NCBI RefSeq assembly: GCF_000002425.4 | Contig: NC_037274.1 | Span: 15,229,517-15,293,516, forward strand | DNA: 64,000 nucleotides | Direction: 5' to 3' | From: Physcomitrium patens | Taxonomy: Eukaryota > Streptophyta > Bryopsida > Funariales > Funariaceae | In this document: positions 13,101-25,060 of the stretch, piece after piece | Layout of the letters: every line of letters begins with the position of its first letter | How positions within the stretch are numbered: position 1 is the stretch's first letter | The notes under the pieces: model-generated | Told to the model about the DNA's origin: nothing | The model's database searches: none | What the model saw: only the letters and a program-made list of their open reading frames with translations | Position numbers and translations under genes: made by a program

Positions 13101-14555
13101 AGTCTCGCACTTATGCTTAATGTAAGGGATGAATTTCTCGACGTCTTATTTGATTGCAACTTAAACATGTTACACTTGTTTTGTGAAGTCTGCTGGACAG
13201 GTGATTCAAGCTCTTCAAGAAGAAAGTCGTGAGTCGTACTTGGTATCTCCCGGTTTGAGCAATAACTCAGCTCGATATGTTCAACAGACAAGTGCTGTTC
13301 GGAGACCGGCAGGAGCGCAAGTGGTGAGCAACTTACAAATATTATGCTCCTATCTGGCTTTGGTGGAGCATGTTTCACTCCTACCAGTTAAATCGTGACT
13401 ACCTTCACGATTGTATAGAGATAAAGTTTTATTAAACAAACTGGATTTACCTCTCAACCGAACCTTTTTCAGATAATACCACGTTTAGTGTCCAGAAATA
13501 TGTAAGCCTCGTAATGGCTCACTAGTCATTTGAAATGCAGGAACTGAAAAGGAGCTCAAACATGCTGGAGGTAGCGATCCCAGCACATGGACTAACACAA
13601 GAGACAGCAGAGAGCGGCGCGTTTACTGTGGTAATTCGTAAATTATATCTAAACTTGGTGTTAATTCTATTGGTGTTCATTTCTGAATGTTTCTTTTCCA
13701 AATATCTTTTTACATTAAAATGAGTGCTCCCTTGCATATCGTTACACGTAGTTTCTACTCCACCTCGCACTTTTGTATAGCATGAGGATTATGTGCCAGG
13801 CATGGAATGCATTCGTGGCTGTCTGGACGCGTTCAGCCATGGCAGGAGGCGGTCCAGTCTTTGCCGCCTTTTCTCTCCCTTTCTGGTTTGTTGGTCTTAG
13901 GTAAGTTACAAATCTTCCCCCATTCATCTGTTCTTCAGGCTTCATATTGAAATCTTTCATACAATGCTTGTATCAACTCCCTATGCTCTGGTTTGTGGCT
14001 CAAGAGGCTTTCGGTGGGCTCACGTTCACTTCAAAAATCAGGTGAAAATGATGCAGTTACATTTCAGGATTTAAAGCTTTTAATGTTGCTTCGCAGGCTC
14101 GCTAAGAGAACTCTCTTCAGCACAGCAGTCGCCATTAAGTTGGAGTTTGATGGTCCAAATTTTTCTATCGAGTGGAGCATCGGTACAATGTGGAAGCATA
14201 AAGTTGTTGGGGAAACTAAAAATTTACGTTCAATTGACGTCGTGGAGGAAAAAGTGCAGGTATGGGCTCATTACTCTGTTATCTATGCATGGCTTCATGA
14301 TAGTGCAAGTCCCTGAAGCTGGCCTGGCGTTTTAGCATAGTATGCAAACCCTTGTCTGTCTAATTTTACTGCATCTGTTCATTTGTTTTTCACAATCTAC
14401 TGCAGGATCCTGATCAGGGGTATAGCAAACGTCTGGCCACATCGTTGGTCTTGTATGAAGGTTCAAATAAACATGAATTTGGATCTGGACTACAACCAGA
14501 GGAGCTAGAATGGCTTCTGGCAGAAATCAAGTCGCACTTACAACTTCCTAGTTAA
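10135..14555 (+). CDS. Bacterial/cyanobacterial-style Ser/Thr protein kinase with C-terminal membrane domain (14 exons)
   Basis: Proposed exons: 10135-10239, 10563-10705, 10867-11071, 11203-11286, 11536-11661, 11879-11941, 12107-12217, 12567-12686, 12812-12913, 13189-13323, 13541-13630, 13800-13900, 14097-14259, 14406-14555. All boundaries are GT-AG, phases agree, and the sum is 566 codons. Kinase motifs in order: Gly loop GQGAMG, the VALK lysine, HRDIK/PENI across a splice junction, DFG (VVDFGAVQD), GYMAPEQ, DLYGLGGTMLYMLSG, and a terminal Arg in PAPEDRFQ. The C-terminal part has a hydrophobic segment (about FAAFSLPFWFVGL) and a soluble tail ending in a FGSGLQPEELEWLLAEI helix. This layout matches kinases of cyanobacterial or algal type more than typical plant receptor kinases, so an organellar membrane location is possible (inference). 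The first exon and start codon are the weakest part; 12812 is chosen because it alone keeps the frame. Confidence 0.75.
11128..11150. repeat. (GTTCAT)n minisatellite in an intron
   Basis: Four tandem hexamers just downstream of the third exon of the kinase gene; a polymorphic-marker type repeat with no visible function. Confidence 0.8.
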
Positions 14556-16640
14556 CCTCTCAGTTTGTGCAGTACTTACTGTATTCATTGAAAAGAAAAT
14601 TCCCAAAAGGGATTATTGAGGTTTCATCTTCGATGGAGTGCATGTCCACTCGGGTTCTATCGTATCATATCCATCATTGTCTCAAATGCAGCCTTTGTAT
14701 AGCAGAAGTGAAACTACTGCATTATTACCGGAACGCACTGTGGTAACCACATCACCTACCTGCATTTGTCATTTGTATGTATGAAGATGTGTATTTGTAT
14801 ATATGTATGGATATGTATATATACATCTTGAAAAAAAAAACATATATATATATATATATATATTTATTTAGCGCAGAAATTGTTTGAAAATGTGATGAAA
14901 TTATTGTGGGTGGCAAAAGATACACTCTGAAGGTTTCCATTGGGTAAGCAAGAAATGAATCATTTATAAAGTTTGGAGTTATTGGAATCAATGCAAAAAA
15001 CAAAAATATTGATAAATTAAAATTCGGAAATCTATTTGGTATCAAATCAGAAACTTATTTCGTATCGACCGTGCCATTATTGTGATTAAGATCAAGGGGC
15101 CGATAAGGCTTAAGAGTCATGGTTTAAGTGATGAGGTCTTAAAGAATCTATATCACTTGGATCCTTATATATTGTGTCTGCAAAAATCACGCCAAAAAAT
15201 GACAAGCAGAGTCTCAATATTGCATTTCAGTTGATTGAAAATCTTGTGCAGTAATTAAACATTGTATACTTAGATCCTTTCAAGTACTAATATTTTGCTC
15301 ACAGAAAAAGTGGGTCCAATTTTTAAGTCTGACCTGAAAGAAATTATATTTTGGTGTAAAATTGTAGAACTTCACATATTAGAACTCAGTTGCAAATAAT
15401 ACTTGAAGAATGAAATACAAAAGCCTAAATGTGTTGATGTATTGTTCTAACACGTCAGCATACGTTGCATTTTTCATCTTATTAATGAATGCAAACCATG
15501 TTTAATATTTCTAAATAAAACGACCAATGTTTTTTTTTTTCTTCTTCTTTAAAACTGGATTGTTGCACTTTTAATATGTATAGAAATCAGTTAAAACAAA
15601 TTTAAAGAGAAAAATACTCAACTGAAGAAACACCTTATGTGCACTAAATTATAGAAAAGATAAAATCTCTAAAACTTAACAGGTTAAAAGTGAAGAAAAA
15701 AAGTTTCAAACTAAAATATTGAACATAAATTTCAATAATGAGAAGAGGTCTCAACAATAGTCATATTCTTCAATCCTAATTTTCATTTGAAATCAATGAA
15801 AAACATTCAAAGATTGATTTAGTTGTCTACAATGGTTTTTTCAATTACAAACAAATAATTTTTTTGGAGATTTAATTTAAGGGTAAATAATATTTTGGAC
15901 TTAATAGAAACGTACAAAGTTTGTAATGACACTATAGTGGTCAAATAAATACTGTAATTTAAGGGAACAAAAAAAATAAAAAAGAAAGAAAGAAAAACAA
16001 CATCGACAACATTAGATATAAACAATAAAATACTTTGATGACAAGAGTATAATGCATATTGGATTCTTTCTCTGAGTGCAATACAATTATATCAAAAACA
16101 ATAATTTCGTGATAAGTGTTAGAAATGTCTTCAGTTTGTAAAAGAATATTATTTGTGGATCAATATTTGGTGTAAAAAATACCTTTAGAAGTCTCCAAAC
16201 GAAAAATAAAAGATTCTTCCAAAGGTCTGCATGGAGTGCAATGGAAGATTCTTTTAAAATTAATTAATTTATTTATTATTCTATATATATATATATTTTC
16301 TTAAACAAGTCAACCATGCTTCAAAATTACAACCATTCCTCCAGCCCATTGCAAAATTCACAAATTCTGTCCTTTTTCAATACAATTGAACAAAAACAAC
16401 CGACAGCCATTCTCATCAACTCTATTATTAACAAGAAGCCAACCATATTCTCAAAAACATCATCATCTCCAAATCCACATATATCTGAGTGTATATATAT
16501 ATATATAAAGTAAACAACTAAAAACTGCACTCATACAACACACACACACACAATGCTACTTCCATGCAACTCTCTTTATATAAATGTATATATATACACA
16601 CACAAAGGGAGAGGCAGGAATCTTCACAGAGAATGTTAAA
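14556..16640. other. AT-rich intergenic island
   Basis: The sequence is low in GC from about 14750, with (TA) tracts at 14842-14863 and about 16490-16508. No credible gene is present. It becomes purine-rich near 16610, where the leader or promoter of the E(z) gene begins. Confidence 0.6.
14842..14863. repeat. (TA)n microsatellite
   Basis: TA repeats preceded by a CA step and an A10 run. Confidence 0.85.
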
Positions 16641-16653
16641 AGGGGGGATAGGG

Positions 16654-16680
16654 GAAGAAGAAGAAGAAGAAGAAGAAGAA
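16654..16680. repeat. (GAA)n microsatellite
   Basis: About nine GAA units upstream of the E(z) gene, followed at about 16764-16783 by an (AAT)n tract and then TA-rich tracts to about 16825. Confidence 0.8.
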
Positions 16681-16839
16681 TGGTGAGTTGGGTTCTAAGG
16701 GTTGGATTACCGAGTTATGCATGCATGTGCTGTTATGGTGAAATGGGGGTGAGTGAGGGGGGATAATAATAATAATAATAATATATACATATATCTATAC
16801 CTATATACATATATATATATATATAAAGTTTATTTTTGG

Positions 16840-17374
16840 GTGCTTGCTTGCTGGTGCTGAGGAAAGGAAAGGGAGTCAAGACCGAGAGAGCAACGAGAGA
16901 AAGACGGAGAGGGGGAGAGAGAGCGTGGGGAATGGTGTTAGTTTGTTGTTTATTATTTGTGTTGTCTGTTTGAGTTGTGCTACTGTGTGGTTTTGTTGTT
17001 GTTGGTTGTTCCAGGTTTGGGTTTGGGTTTGTTCCGTCTTGGTTGGGGCTTCCGGAGCTTCAACCCTCTCTCTCTCTCTCGTTGTGTTGTGTTGTGTTGT
17101 TCTGTCTCTCTACTCCTCCGTTGTCGCTGCTCGCTTCGCCCCGCCCTTGCAATCTCTTCCCACACTCACTCACTCACTCACTCTTGTTGGCTGGCTGGCT
17201 GGATTGCCTGCTTGCTTTCTGCATTCATTCCTCCTCTTCCTCCTCTTCATTCCTCTTCCCAAGTCGTGCTTTGTCTGTTTTAGTCCTGTGTCTTTGTGCG
17301 GAGGAGGAGGAGGAGCTTCTTTGCTGTTTGCTGGGCGACGAGAGGAACAAGGTTTCGCGGGGCTTCCCAGGGCG
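16840..17374 (+). promoter_or_regulatory. Probable promoter/5' leader of the E(z) gene with GA and CT repeats
   Basis: A GAGA-rich block (about 16877-16925) and CT/TC-rich stretches (about 17069-17084, 17155-17260) precede the start codon at 17375. Long frames run through this leader in other phases, but they are driven by simple sequence. GA/CT-rich leaders are common in plant genes; binding by BPC/GAGA factors is inference. No clear TATA box was identified next to the start. Confidence 0.4.
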
Positions 17375-20300
17375 ATGGCGTCCTCCAGCTACGCCATCAA
17401 GGAGGAAGATCACGAGGTGCGCTGCTTTCGGAACCCAACCAACGCCTCCTCGTCCTCTCTCTCTGTTCCCGTCTGCTGCTGCTGTGCTGTGTGTGTTTTG
17501 GAAGGGCCGCGGTGCTTTGCTGCTTTAGACCAGCCTGCTGCTGCTGGGGATTTGGGTTTCATGGGGTTGGGCTTCGGGGAATTGTGCGCACGCGGCGGAT
17601 GCTTCGTCTGATAGCTTGCGTTCGCAGAATCGAGATCGGTCAATTTCATGTGCATTTTCTGTCGTGTTTTTGTGAGGAGTGAAGTGTTGTTTCGCGGTGG
17701 GGAGTCTGGGTAACTTGAGATGGTTCAGGGGACGAAAGGAATATCGATTGTAGTGTGACAGCGGCGAGTTTGTGATCACTCGCGGAATTTAATTTCTGCG
17801 ATTAAAGGCTGAGTTCGTGAAGGCTGAGGAATGTTTATGAGAGCTGGAAGTTGTGCAATGGTTGCAAAATAGATGGAAATATTAGCTTGCGCTTTCTTGA
17901 GCGACTCTAGGATATGTGGGAGGGCAACATAGTAGCTCGTGGTGGACCTTCTGAGCCAGAAAAAAAATTGAATAAAAATCAAACAGAACAAACCTTAAAA
18001 TATTATATTTCGAAAAATGTCCACAAAGTTAAGGTTTTGGTTTTTTTTTTAAGGATTTTGTTTGGATTATGTTAATTGTTTTGTTTGTTATATATTTTTT
18101 GCGTTAACGTCAATAAGGAGAGTCTCAGCATTGTAGGAGGTGTAATTGCTCAGATTGCCTAGTCTCATTTCATGGACTTTTGAAAGCGTATTCCCAGCGT
18201 GTGATATTAATTTTTTTCCCCTATTCTGGACGAGTTTGGATGACCATGGATAATTGAGTTACAGATAATAGGTTTAGTTGTAGTCGTCTGAAGCTATGTG
18301 ATCCTTGCCGAAATCTACGTGGGTGCTGTTTTGCATCTGTTGAACGAGAATCACTGAGCTGTGTGTCCCAATCATGAACTGTTTGACTCAACGTGTGCGC
18401 ATTCGCTACCCTTGTTGATTAGGATTATGAGGAGGAAGAAGATGATGAAGACGCGGCTGGAGAGACGGTTGCAATTGCCCTTCAGGGTTTTATGGAGCAA
18501 GTGCAATGTGAACGGCAAGCATATGTAAAGGTAACTCCTTCAGCAGTTTCAGACTTGAAGTTGAACATGCGTCGATCTTGTTGGTGAATAGTCGTGATCC
18601 TGCACCACCGTTGGTTATTTTGCAAATGCTCAGAATCCTTCACTTTAGGTTTTGGTCTCATGTAGACTTTGAATGCAGTTGATATACGTTCATTAAGCCG
18701 ACAAGAAAAGTCTTCAAAGACTACGCTGCAATGTGCTTTAGTTGCATTTGAAGCCTAGTCAATGACTAATAATCAGCTGCTGGGGTTCTCGATATTGGTA
18801 GCAATACCTTTGGTGGATGTATCGAAGACTGCTGAATCAAATTTGATGAATCATACGATATATTTTCTCGTGGGAGATTCACATGTCAGAAATTTTTGGA
18901 ATTGGTAGTGAACTGCAGATAGGAAAGAGAACTGGTGAAGTGCCTAGTATCTGGTTGACATTGCTGATTGATGATGATGCAGCGACGCATGAATTCGAAC
19001 AAGGAGCGGTTGAAGGGCTACACATGGAATCTTTTGAAACTGGACCAGGAGCGCAAGTCGGTATGGGAAAGGAGAGAAGTGTCGAGCTTCTCCTCACTTT
19101 GTCAAAAAAAACATCAAGCTTACGGCAACTTGAATGGCTCAGATTCCTCCGGAGAGAAAGATGGCAGATTAGCTACCCAGGAATCGGGTGGTTTAGACAA
19201 GCCAATATCCATTATTTTTGGATGTCAAACGGGCGGAAAGACAGCCATTCGGCCAGTGAAGCTACGCAAAGTTGAGAATGTGCCACCGTACACAACATGG
19301 ATCTATTTAGATAGGTTACATAGCAACTCCAACTTCCATGATTTTTTGCACATTGCTAGGGCCACAGTGTTCTGGATATTGCAGATCCATAATTTTAATA
19401 TCGAATGGCGTGTACATTGTATGCAGTTTCAATCTGTGACTGTTCCCTTTTGTAAATACGAATTTCTGGTTGTTTTTGGTTGCTTCTCTGCAGCTGTTGT
19501 TCAGTTTGATTGAAGTTAGAGATGGCTGGTGGTCTGGCATGGTAGGAACCAACGCATGACAGAAGATCAATCTGTAGTGGGCCGACGTCGGATCTACTAT
19601 GATAGTGATGGCAATGAAACTCTAATCGCCAGTGATAGTGAAGAAGAAGATCCTGGGGATGATGATGACAAAGACGAACCTAAGCACGACTTCAGCAAGG
19701 GTGAAGACACCTTAATCTGGTAACTCGCATCTACTGATGCTCAAGATTGTTTTGTAACTACTCTTAATCGTGTCTTGTAGTTGTAATGATCTTGTCACTA
19801 CGTGTCCTTTAGAATTTTCGGATACTGAGCAGTATTCAGCGAAATGATAGTACTTTCATTGAAGTTGTGCACCTGTCGAAATGCGCAATAAGAATTCAAG
19901 AGCTCATAGCCTCACATGCACGTTCATAGGATGTCAATTATCCGGAACTTGGTAAACTTTGCCCTCTGGATCCCAGCGGGACTAAATTTGGCGGATACTG
20001 GTTGAATATTGTAAGGCCACTTAAATGATGTAGGAATGAGGTATCTTGTACCTTGGTTCTGAGGCCTAATCATATTTTGCGAATAGGATGTCCATCCAGG
20101 AGCTTGGATTGAAGTCGGTGGTTTTGAATGAGCTCTCCGATGTCCTTGACATAAAACCAGAAGAAATCGAGGTATGATAATACCATACATCAGTTACTCA
20201 CCTCGCGTCACGAGGTTGTTGAGTGCGGTAAAGGAGTCCAGTACTAATCCCCAGGACTTTGGTTTGATTATTGGACATACATTATATATTATCTACAAAA

Positions 20301-23300
20301 CGTCTTTCAAACGTAGCTTGGAGGACGTGGAGAATTTGTGTTCGTTCATAATTAATAGATATATTTTTTCAGTAGTAACTGAACACAAAATCCACTTTTC
20401 TTCCTTCCAGGCAAGGTATGACATCCTGTTAAAAGATTTTGCTAAGAATGGTGGGAGTGAGATGCTGCTGCCAACTGCTGTAGGGACTACCCGTGATAAA
20501 GAATTTACTAGAGGAACTTTTCAAGAGTTTTCATTGTTCAACTCTGGAAAGGAAGCTGTGAAGGAAGAAAATGAACTTCCAGACACGCAAGAGGATGATG
20601 ACAATGAAACGAAAGACCTCCTGGCTGCTATGGATTCTTTTGACACTCTGTTTTGCAGGCGCTGTTTGGTACCAACTCAACATCTTTGTCTTCTCCAATC
20701 AACTCAATTTCCACAGAATTGTACCTCAAAATGTGTGCAAAATGCAGTCGAACCTTAGTGCCAAATCTGCACTGATCTCAGTGGCTCAAAACTAATAATA
20801 ATAATAATAATAATAATAATTCTTATTTTTGCAGGTATTTGACTGCCGATTACATGGATGCTCCCAAGCTATAGTCCATCCAGTAAGTCACATGTCAATG
20901 TCCTGCTCTGTTCTTTTTGCGTCATGTTCATGATTCTATCACTATTATGTAAATCCCACGATAATTTGGAAGGGGACATGGATTTCACTTCAAGTGGAGG
21001 CTTTGCACGTTTCAGCATCTCATGCGTACTTTATGCTACTGAGCACCTACGATTCTAGCATCCGGCAGTAAATTGCATTTTTTGGTGCCCGACAGAGTGA
21101 AAGGCAACAACCATGGAGTGGCACAGAAGAAGACCCTAGTCCTTGCAGCAAAGATTGTTATTTGTTGGTAAGTGCGATTTCTCCTTTCTAGTGATTTGAT
21201 CGGCTTTATATCTTTCGACTCTGTTCAATCTTACTAATCCTGACGAGAGTTATTGGTTTCACATGGTTGTTGCAACTTTTTTTTAAGGTTCTATCCTCGT
21301 TTGAAAATTGCACAGCTAATGATGCACAATGTACTGCATATTGACCTTAGATTTTTATGTTAATCTTTTCTCGAGGTTCAGAGAGGGTGTGTTTGTGTTG
21401 GCAGACTGATCCAAACTACGTGACAAAGACCAGATTACGTCCTGAAGTTCCCCCCCGAGGAGATGTTGATGCAGGACTTAGAGATGTTTCACAGAGTCCC
21501 GAGCAGGGCCAAACCGCTACCAACGGTCAAGAAGATGATGTGGGTGTCTCAGAAAGATTTTCCAAGAGGTCGGGGATGTCCAGCAGAGAAAGGTCAAGTT
21601 CCTCAGAGACTCAGGCATGGGCTGCACCGACAATACTTGATCCAGGAGCGACCCAACCGGTAGGTCGCACCGGTAGCTGGTCTAAAGTAGGCTCAAAAGA
21701 GAAGAAATCAGAAAAACGCCCGAGTGCCACACGCAGGTCACTCCGTGTGAGACGTAATTGCCCACAAGAAGATACTTCCGCTCTCTTAAAGCCACAGTTA
21801 AGCCAGGAAGAATCTGTTATCTCTCTCGACAGCGATAGCCAGGACTTTCCTAAAGAAGAGTCACCCTCTTTAAAGGTAATCCAGTATCTCGAAATCCACT
21901 CACATCTGCTTTTATTTGGTGGACCTTTTAATGTGGCCTATTATTGTGTTTAGAAGTTGTCATGTTTATTGTGTTGAAGAGTTTTATTTTCACGAATCGA
22001 ATGCTCGTGCTTTATTTCTTTTTATTTTATTTCATTTTATTTCATTTTTTAAATGATTTGACTTTAGTTTCTTTTGAAGGCTCGAATGCTATGACCGAAA
22101 CGTGTATCTCTCATGCAACAGGGGGAAGGAAGCTCCTACCAGGATGAGGCTTTCAAGGTGAAAAAGGCCCGTCAAGGCGTGTTGCCTTCAAAGAGGAAGA
22201 AGGATGTTGAGAAGGATGGTGAGGTTGAGAAAGACGATGATATGGAGAAAGATGATGATGTGGACAAGGACGAAGATAGGGACAAGGATGATGATATGGA
22301 TAAAGATGATCTAGAGAAGGATGATGATCTTGAGAAAGACGATGATACGTCGCGAGAAGGTGAAGCTGATGAGAAGATTGCTGTAGCATCTGCACCTGAG
22401 GGTTTTGCTTTCAAAGAGGGGCAAGATGAAGCTCCAGGTCAAGCAGTCAAAGTAGAAGTAGGTGTTGGGTGGACTGAGATGGAGAAGGGTTTGTATGAGA
22501 AGGGTTTGCAGATTTTTGGCAGAAACAGGTATTACATAAACGACATTTCCTAATAGTTATGGTGTAGGAATGCCTTTGGATTGAAGATTTTTCTTCAGAG
22601 TGATAACTCAGGCAACTGGTCCTCCCCCTTCTAACTTGAAACGTGTTATGGCTGATGTCAAGTTTTTAGTGTTGCATACCAGATCCCTTCTCTTCTCGTA
22701 AATAAACTAAAATAGGGATGTTGTTATCACAGTTGCTTGGTATCGCGAAACCTTCTTCAAGGCTGCAAGACGTGTGCAGAGGTGGCCAAGTACGCAATGG
22801 AACTAGATGCTGCTGGACTTGGTGGTGTCCGACGGATTGCTGACAGTTTGGTATGAGTGGGCACTTTCTATTTAACTACGTTCCGTCTTTTGCATGATTG
22901 CTGAACTGTTGAAGCGGTTTGTCTTCTGTAATTTATCTCTCTCGACAACTATAGGTCATTACAAGTTGAAGAGGACAACACACTGAGAAATATGTTCTAT
23001 ATAATCCTACATCAACTTAGTTCTTGTGAATGCGGCCATCAATTCGTATCTGTTGTGAACACCTCTCCTGGCTACTAACACACTGGATCCTGCGTCAAAT
23101 CGTATTCTGTGCAGGATACAGAGGCAGCAAGCAGAGCACGATTGTATGGTGTTCGGCGCAAAAAGAATATGCGCAAGCTTAAGTATACATTTAAGTCTGT
23201 AGTGCATCCACTTATACGGAAAAGGTTGGCTAACGGGAAGGATCAAACGTGTCGGCAATACACACCTTGCAACTGCCTCTACACTTGTGGGAAGCAATGT

Positions 23301-25060
23301 CCGTGCCTACTTAATGGTACCTGCTGTGAAAAATACTGTGGGTGAGTGATTCTTACAAAAGTCCAACTTTTACTATAATGTCTCCTGCATCGAAGCCCTT
23401 GGGGAGGTTGCTAGCTTTTCCCTTATCATGTGACAATGGTCACCATGCAGGTGCTCCAAGAGCTGCAAGAATCGGTTCCGGGGCTGCCATTGTGCAAAGA
23501 GTAATTGCTGTAGTCGGCAATGCCCGTGTTTCGCTGCAGGGCGCGAGTGTGACCCTGATGTCTGCAGAAATTGCTGGGTTGGGTAAGCTACGATCATTCT
23601 CCTTGGTCATATCCTAGTCAGTTATGGGATCGTTGAAACTCAACCGGACTTGGGTTTTTGCGATTTTGCAGTTCATGCTTAGCCCTCATCAGTTGCTTGA
23701 CGTAGAGATGGCGATTGGCTTCTATGGAAATTGATAAATGATTGATGCTTCTTTATAAAGTTCTTCAAATTTGGTTGTGTTTTCTCAGTTGCGGAGAAAA
23801 ACATGTAAAGCCGGCAGTGGAGTACACATGCCATAATATGAAGCTCATGCTGAAGCAGCAGCAGCGGGTGAGAGGTCCTTCCCACTAGTAGCGAGCAAGT
23901 ATAGGTCCTTGTTTTAAGACCAGCGCATTCGATGTAGCACGATTCCTCCCCATTACGTTTTTTGAATATGTTGTGCTTTTTTATTGTTCTCAAATTTATT
24001 TCGTATCACTTAGAGCTTCGGAGCAAAGAACCCGATTATTCATTGCTCGCATGATTTTGTGGTGGCAGGTGTTACTGGGCAGGTCAGATGTGGCAGGCTG
24101 GGGTGCATTCCTGAAGGTAAGGCTAGTTTCCACTTCAACGCTCCTAACCAGATTGCGATGAGTATTTTAAGAACAGGATCAAGCCGTGTTTCTTCAGTTA
24201 GCAAACGCTCTAATATTTGTGTATTACAAACTTGCAGAAAACGGTTGCCAAGCATGAATACCTCGGAGAGTATACTGGTGAACTCATCTCCCATCGAGAG
24301 GCCGATAAACGAGGGAAAATTTACGACAGGGAGAATTCGTCGTTCCTCTTCAATCTAAATGATCAGGCAAGCCTCGTATTGGTCTCTTTTGGCTTGTTTA
24401 TCGCATATGATCATGCTAGTCTGGAAATTCATGTGGAGGTTAATGACAATTCTATGCTTTCTTCAGTATGTGCTGGACGCATGTCGAAAGGGCGACAAGC
24501 TCAAATTTGCGAACCATTCACCTACTCCCAACTGCTATGCCAAGGTAATTCATACTCTTTTCTCGAATAATTTTCATGTCAGTTGGAGAAATTTCTGTGG
24601 TGTTAGCTCGACAGGTTGACTGCCCACCCTATTACTTCGACGAGAGTCGTCTCTTCTGCAATTGTGCAGAGTCGATGTAAACGATTGGTAAAAATTCTCT
24701 AGTTATACTGAGATGTGTCAGTAATCATAAGTTTGCAAATGTTTGAGGTCCACGTTCAAGACAGCAAACTCTACTAGCGATTCTCTTAACAAAATGGTGT
24801 CGCACTGTGGTCAAGATCGTAGTGCTGTAGGCTTCACCTGAAAATTATGGCTGTCTGCTATGCAACAGGTTATTATGGTTTCCGGAGACCATAGGGTAGG
24901 GATTTTCGCTAAAGAACGAATTGGAGCTGGGGAAGAACTATTCTATGACTACCAATACGAGCCTGATAGAGCGCCCGTATGGGCAAGAAAACCTGATGAT
25001 CCTAACAACAAGAGGGATGATATGCCAAGTACCGGTGGACGAGCACAGAAAGTTGCTTAA
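17375..25060 (+). CDS. CLF: E(z)/CURLY LEAF histone H3K27 methyltransferase, PRC2 catalytic subunit (18 exons)
   Basis: Exons: 17375-17416, 18423-18530, 18983-19314, 19546-19719, 20087-20171, 20411-20668, 20835-20882, 21096-21167, 21405-21875, 22122-22528, 22733-22850, 23115-23341, 23451-23582, 23789-23867, 24069-24116, 24238-24366, 24467-24544, 24869-25060. They sum to 1000 codons (999 residues) with every phase consistent. Domains: EZD-type N-terminus with [15 protein letters not shown] (about 150-165); C5 cysteines [17 protein letters not shown] (about 328-345); [23 protein letters not shown] (about 645-670); cysteine-rich CXC (about 735-850); SET (about 852-975) with EYTGEL, the cofactor motif [14 protein letters not shown] and LFYDYQYEP. 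It trimethylates H3K27 in the nucleus within PRC2 (family knowledge). Odd points: a Lys/Asp-Glu repeat at about 556-607 and a GC donor (CAG|GCAAGC) on the intron starting at 24367. It could equally be labelled SWN-like, but one ancestral E(z) is expected in mosses. Confidence 0.93.
20793..20821. repeat. (AAT)n microsatellite in an E(z) intron
   Basis: About nine trinucleotide units lie immediately upstream of the acceptor at 20834, within the region where a polypyrimidine tract is expected. Confidence 0.85.

Noticed and set aside
16844..17682. Several long overlapping frames in front of the E(z) start
   Set aside because: They are produced by CT/GA/TTG-rich simple sequence in the leader and first intron; only the 17375 start joins correctly to the E(z) exons.
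22153..22414. Minus-strand Ser-rich and His/Pro-rich frames
   Set aside because: Reverse reading of the Lys/Asp repeat in the E(z) exon.
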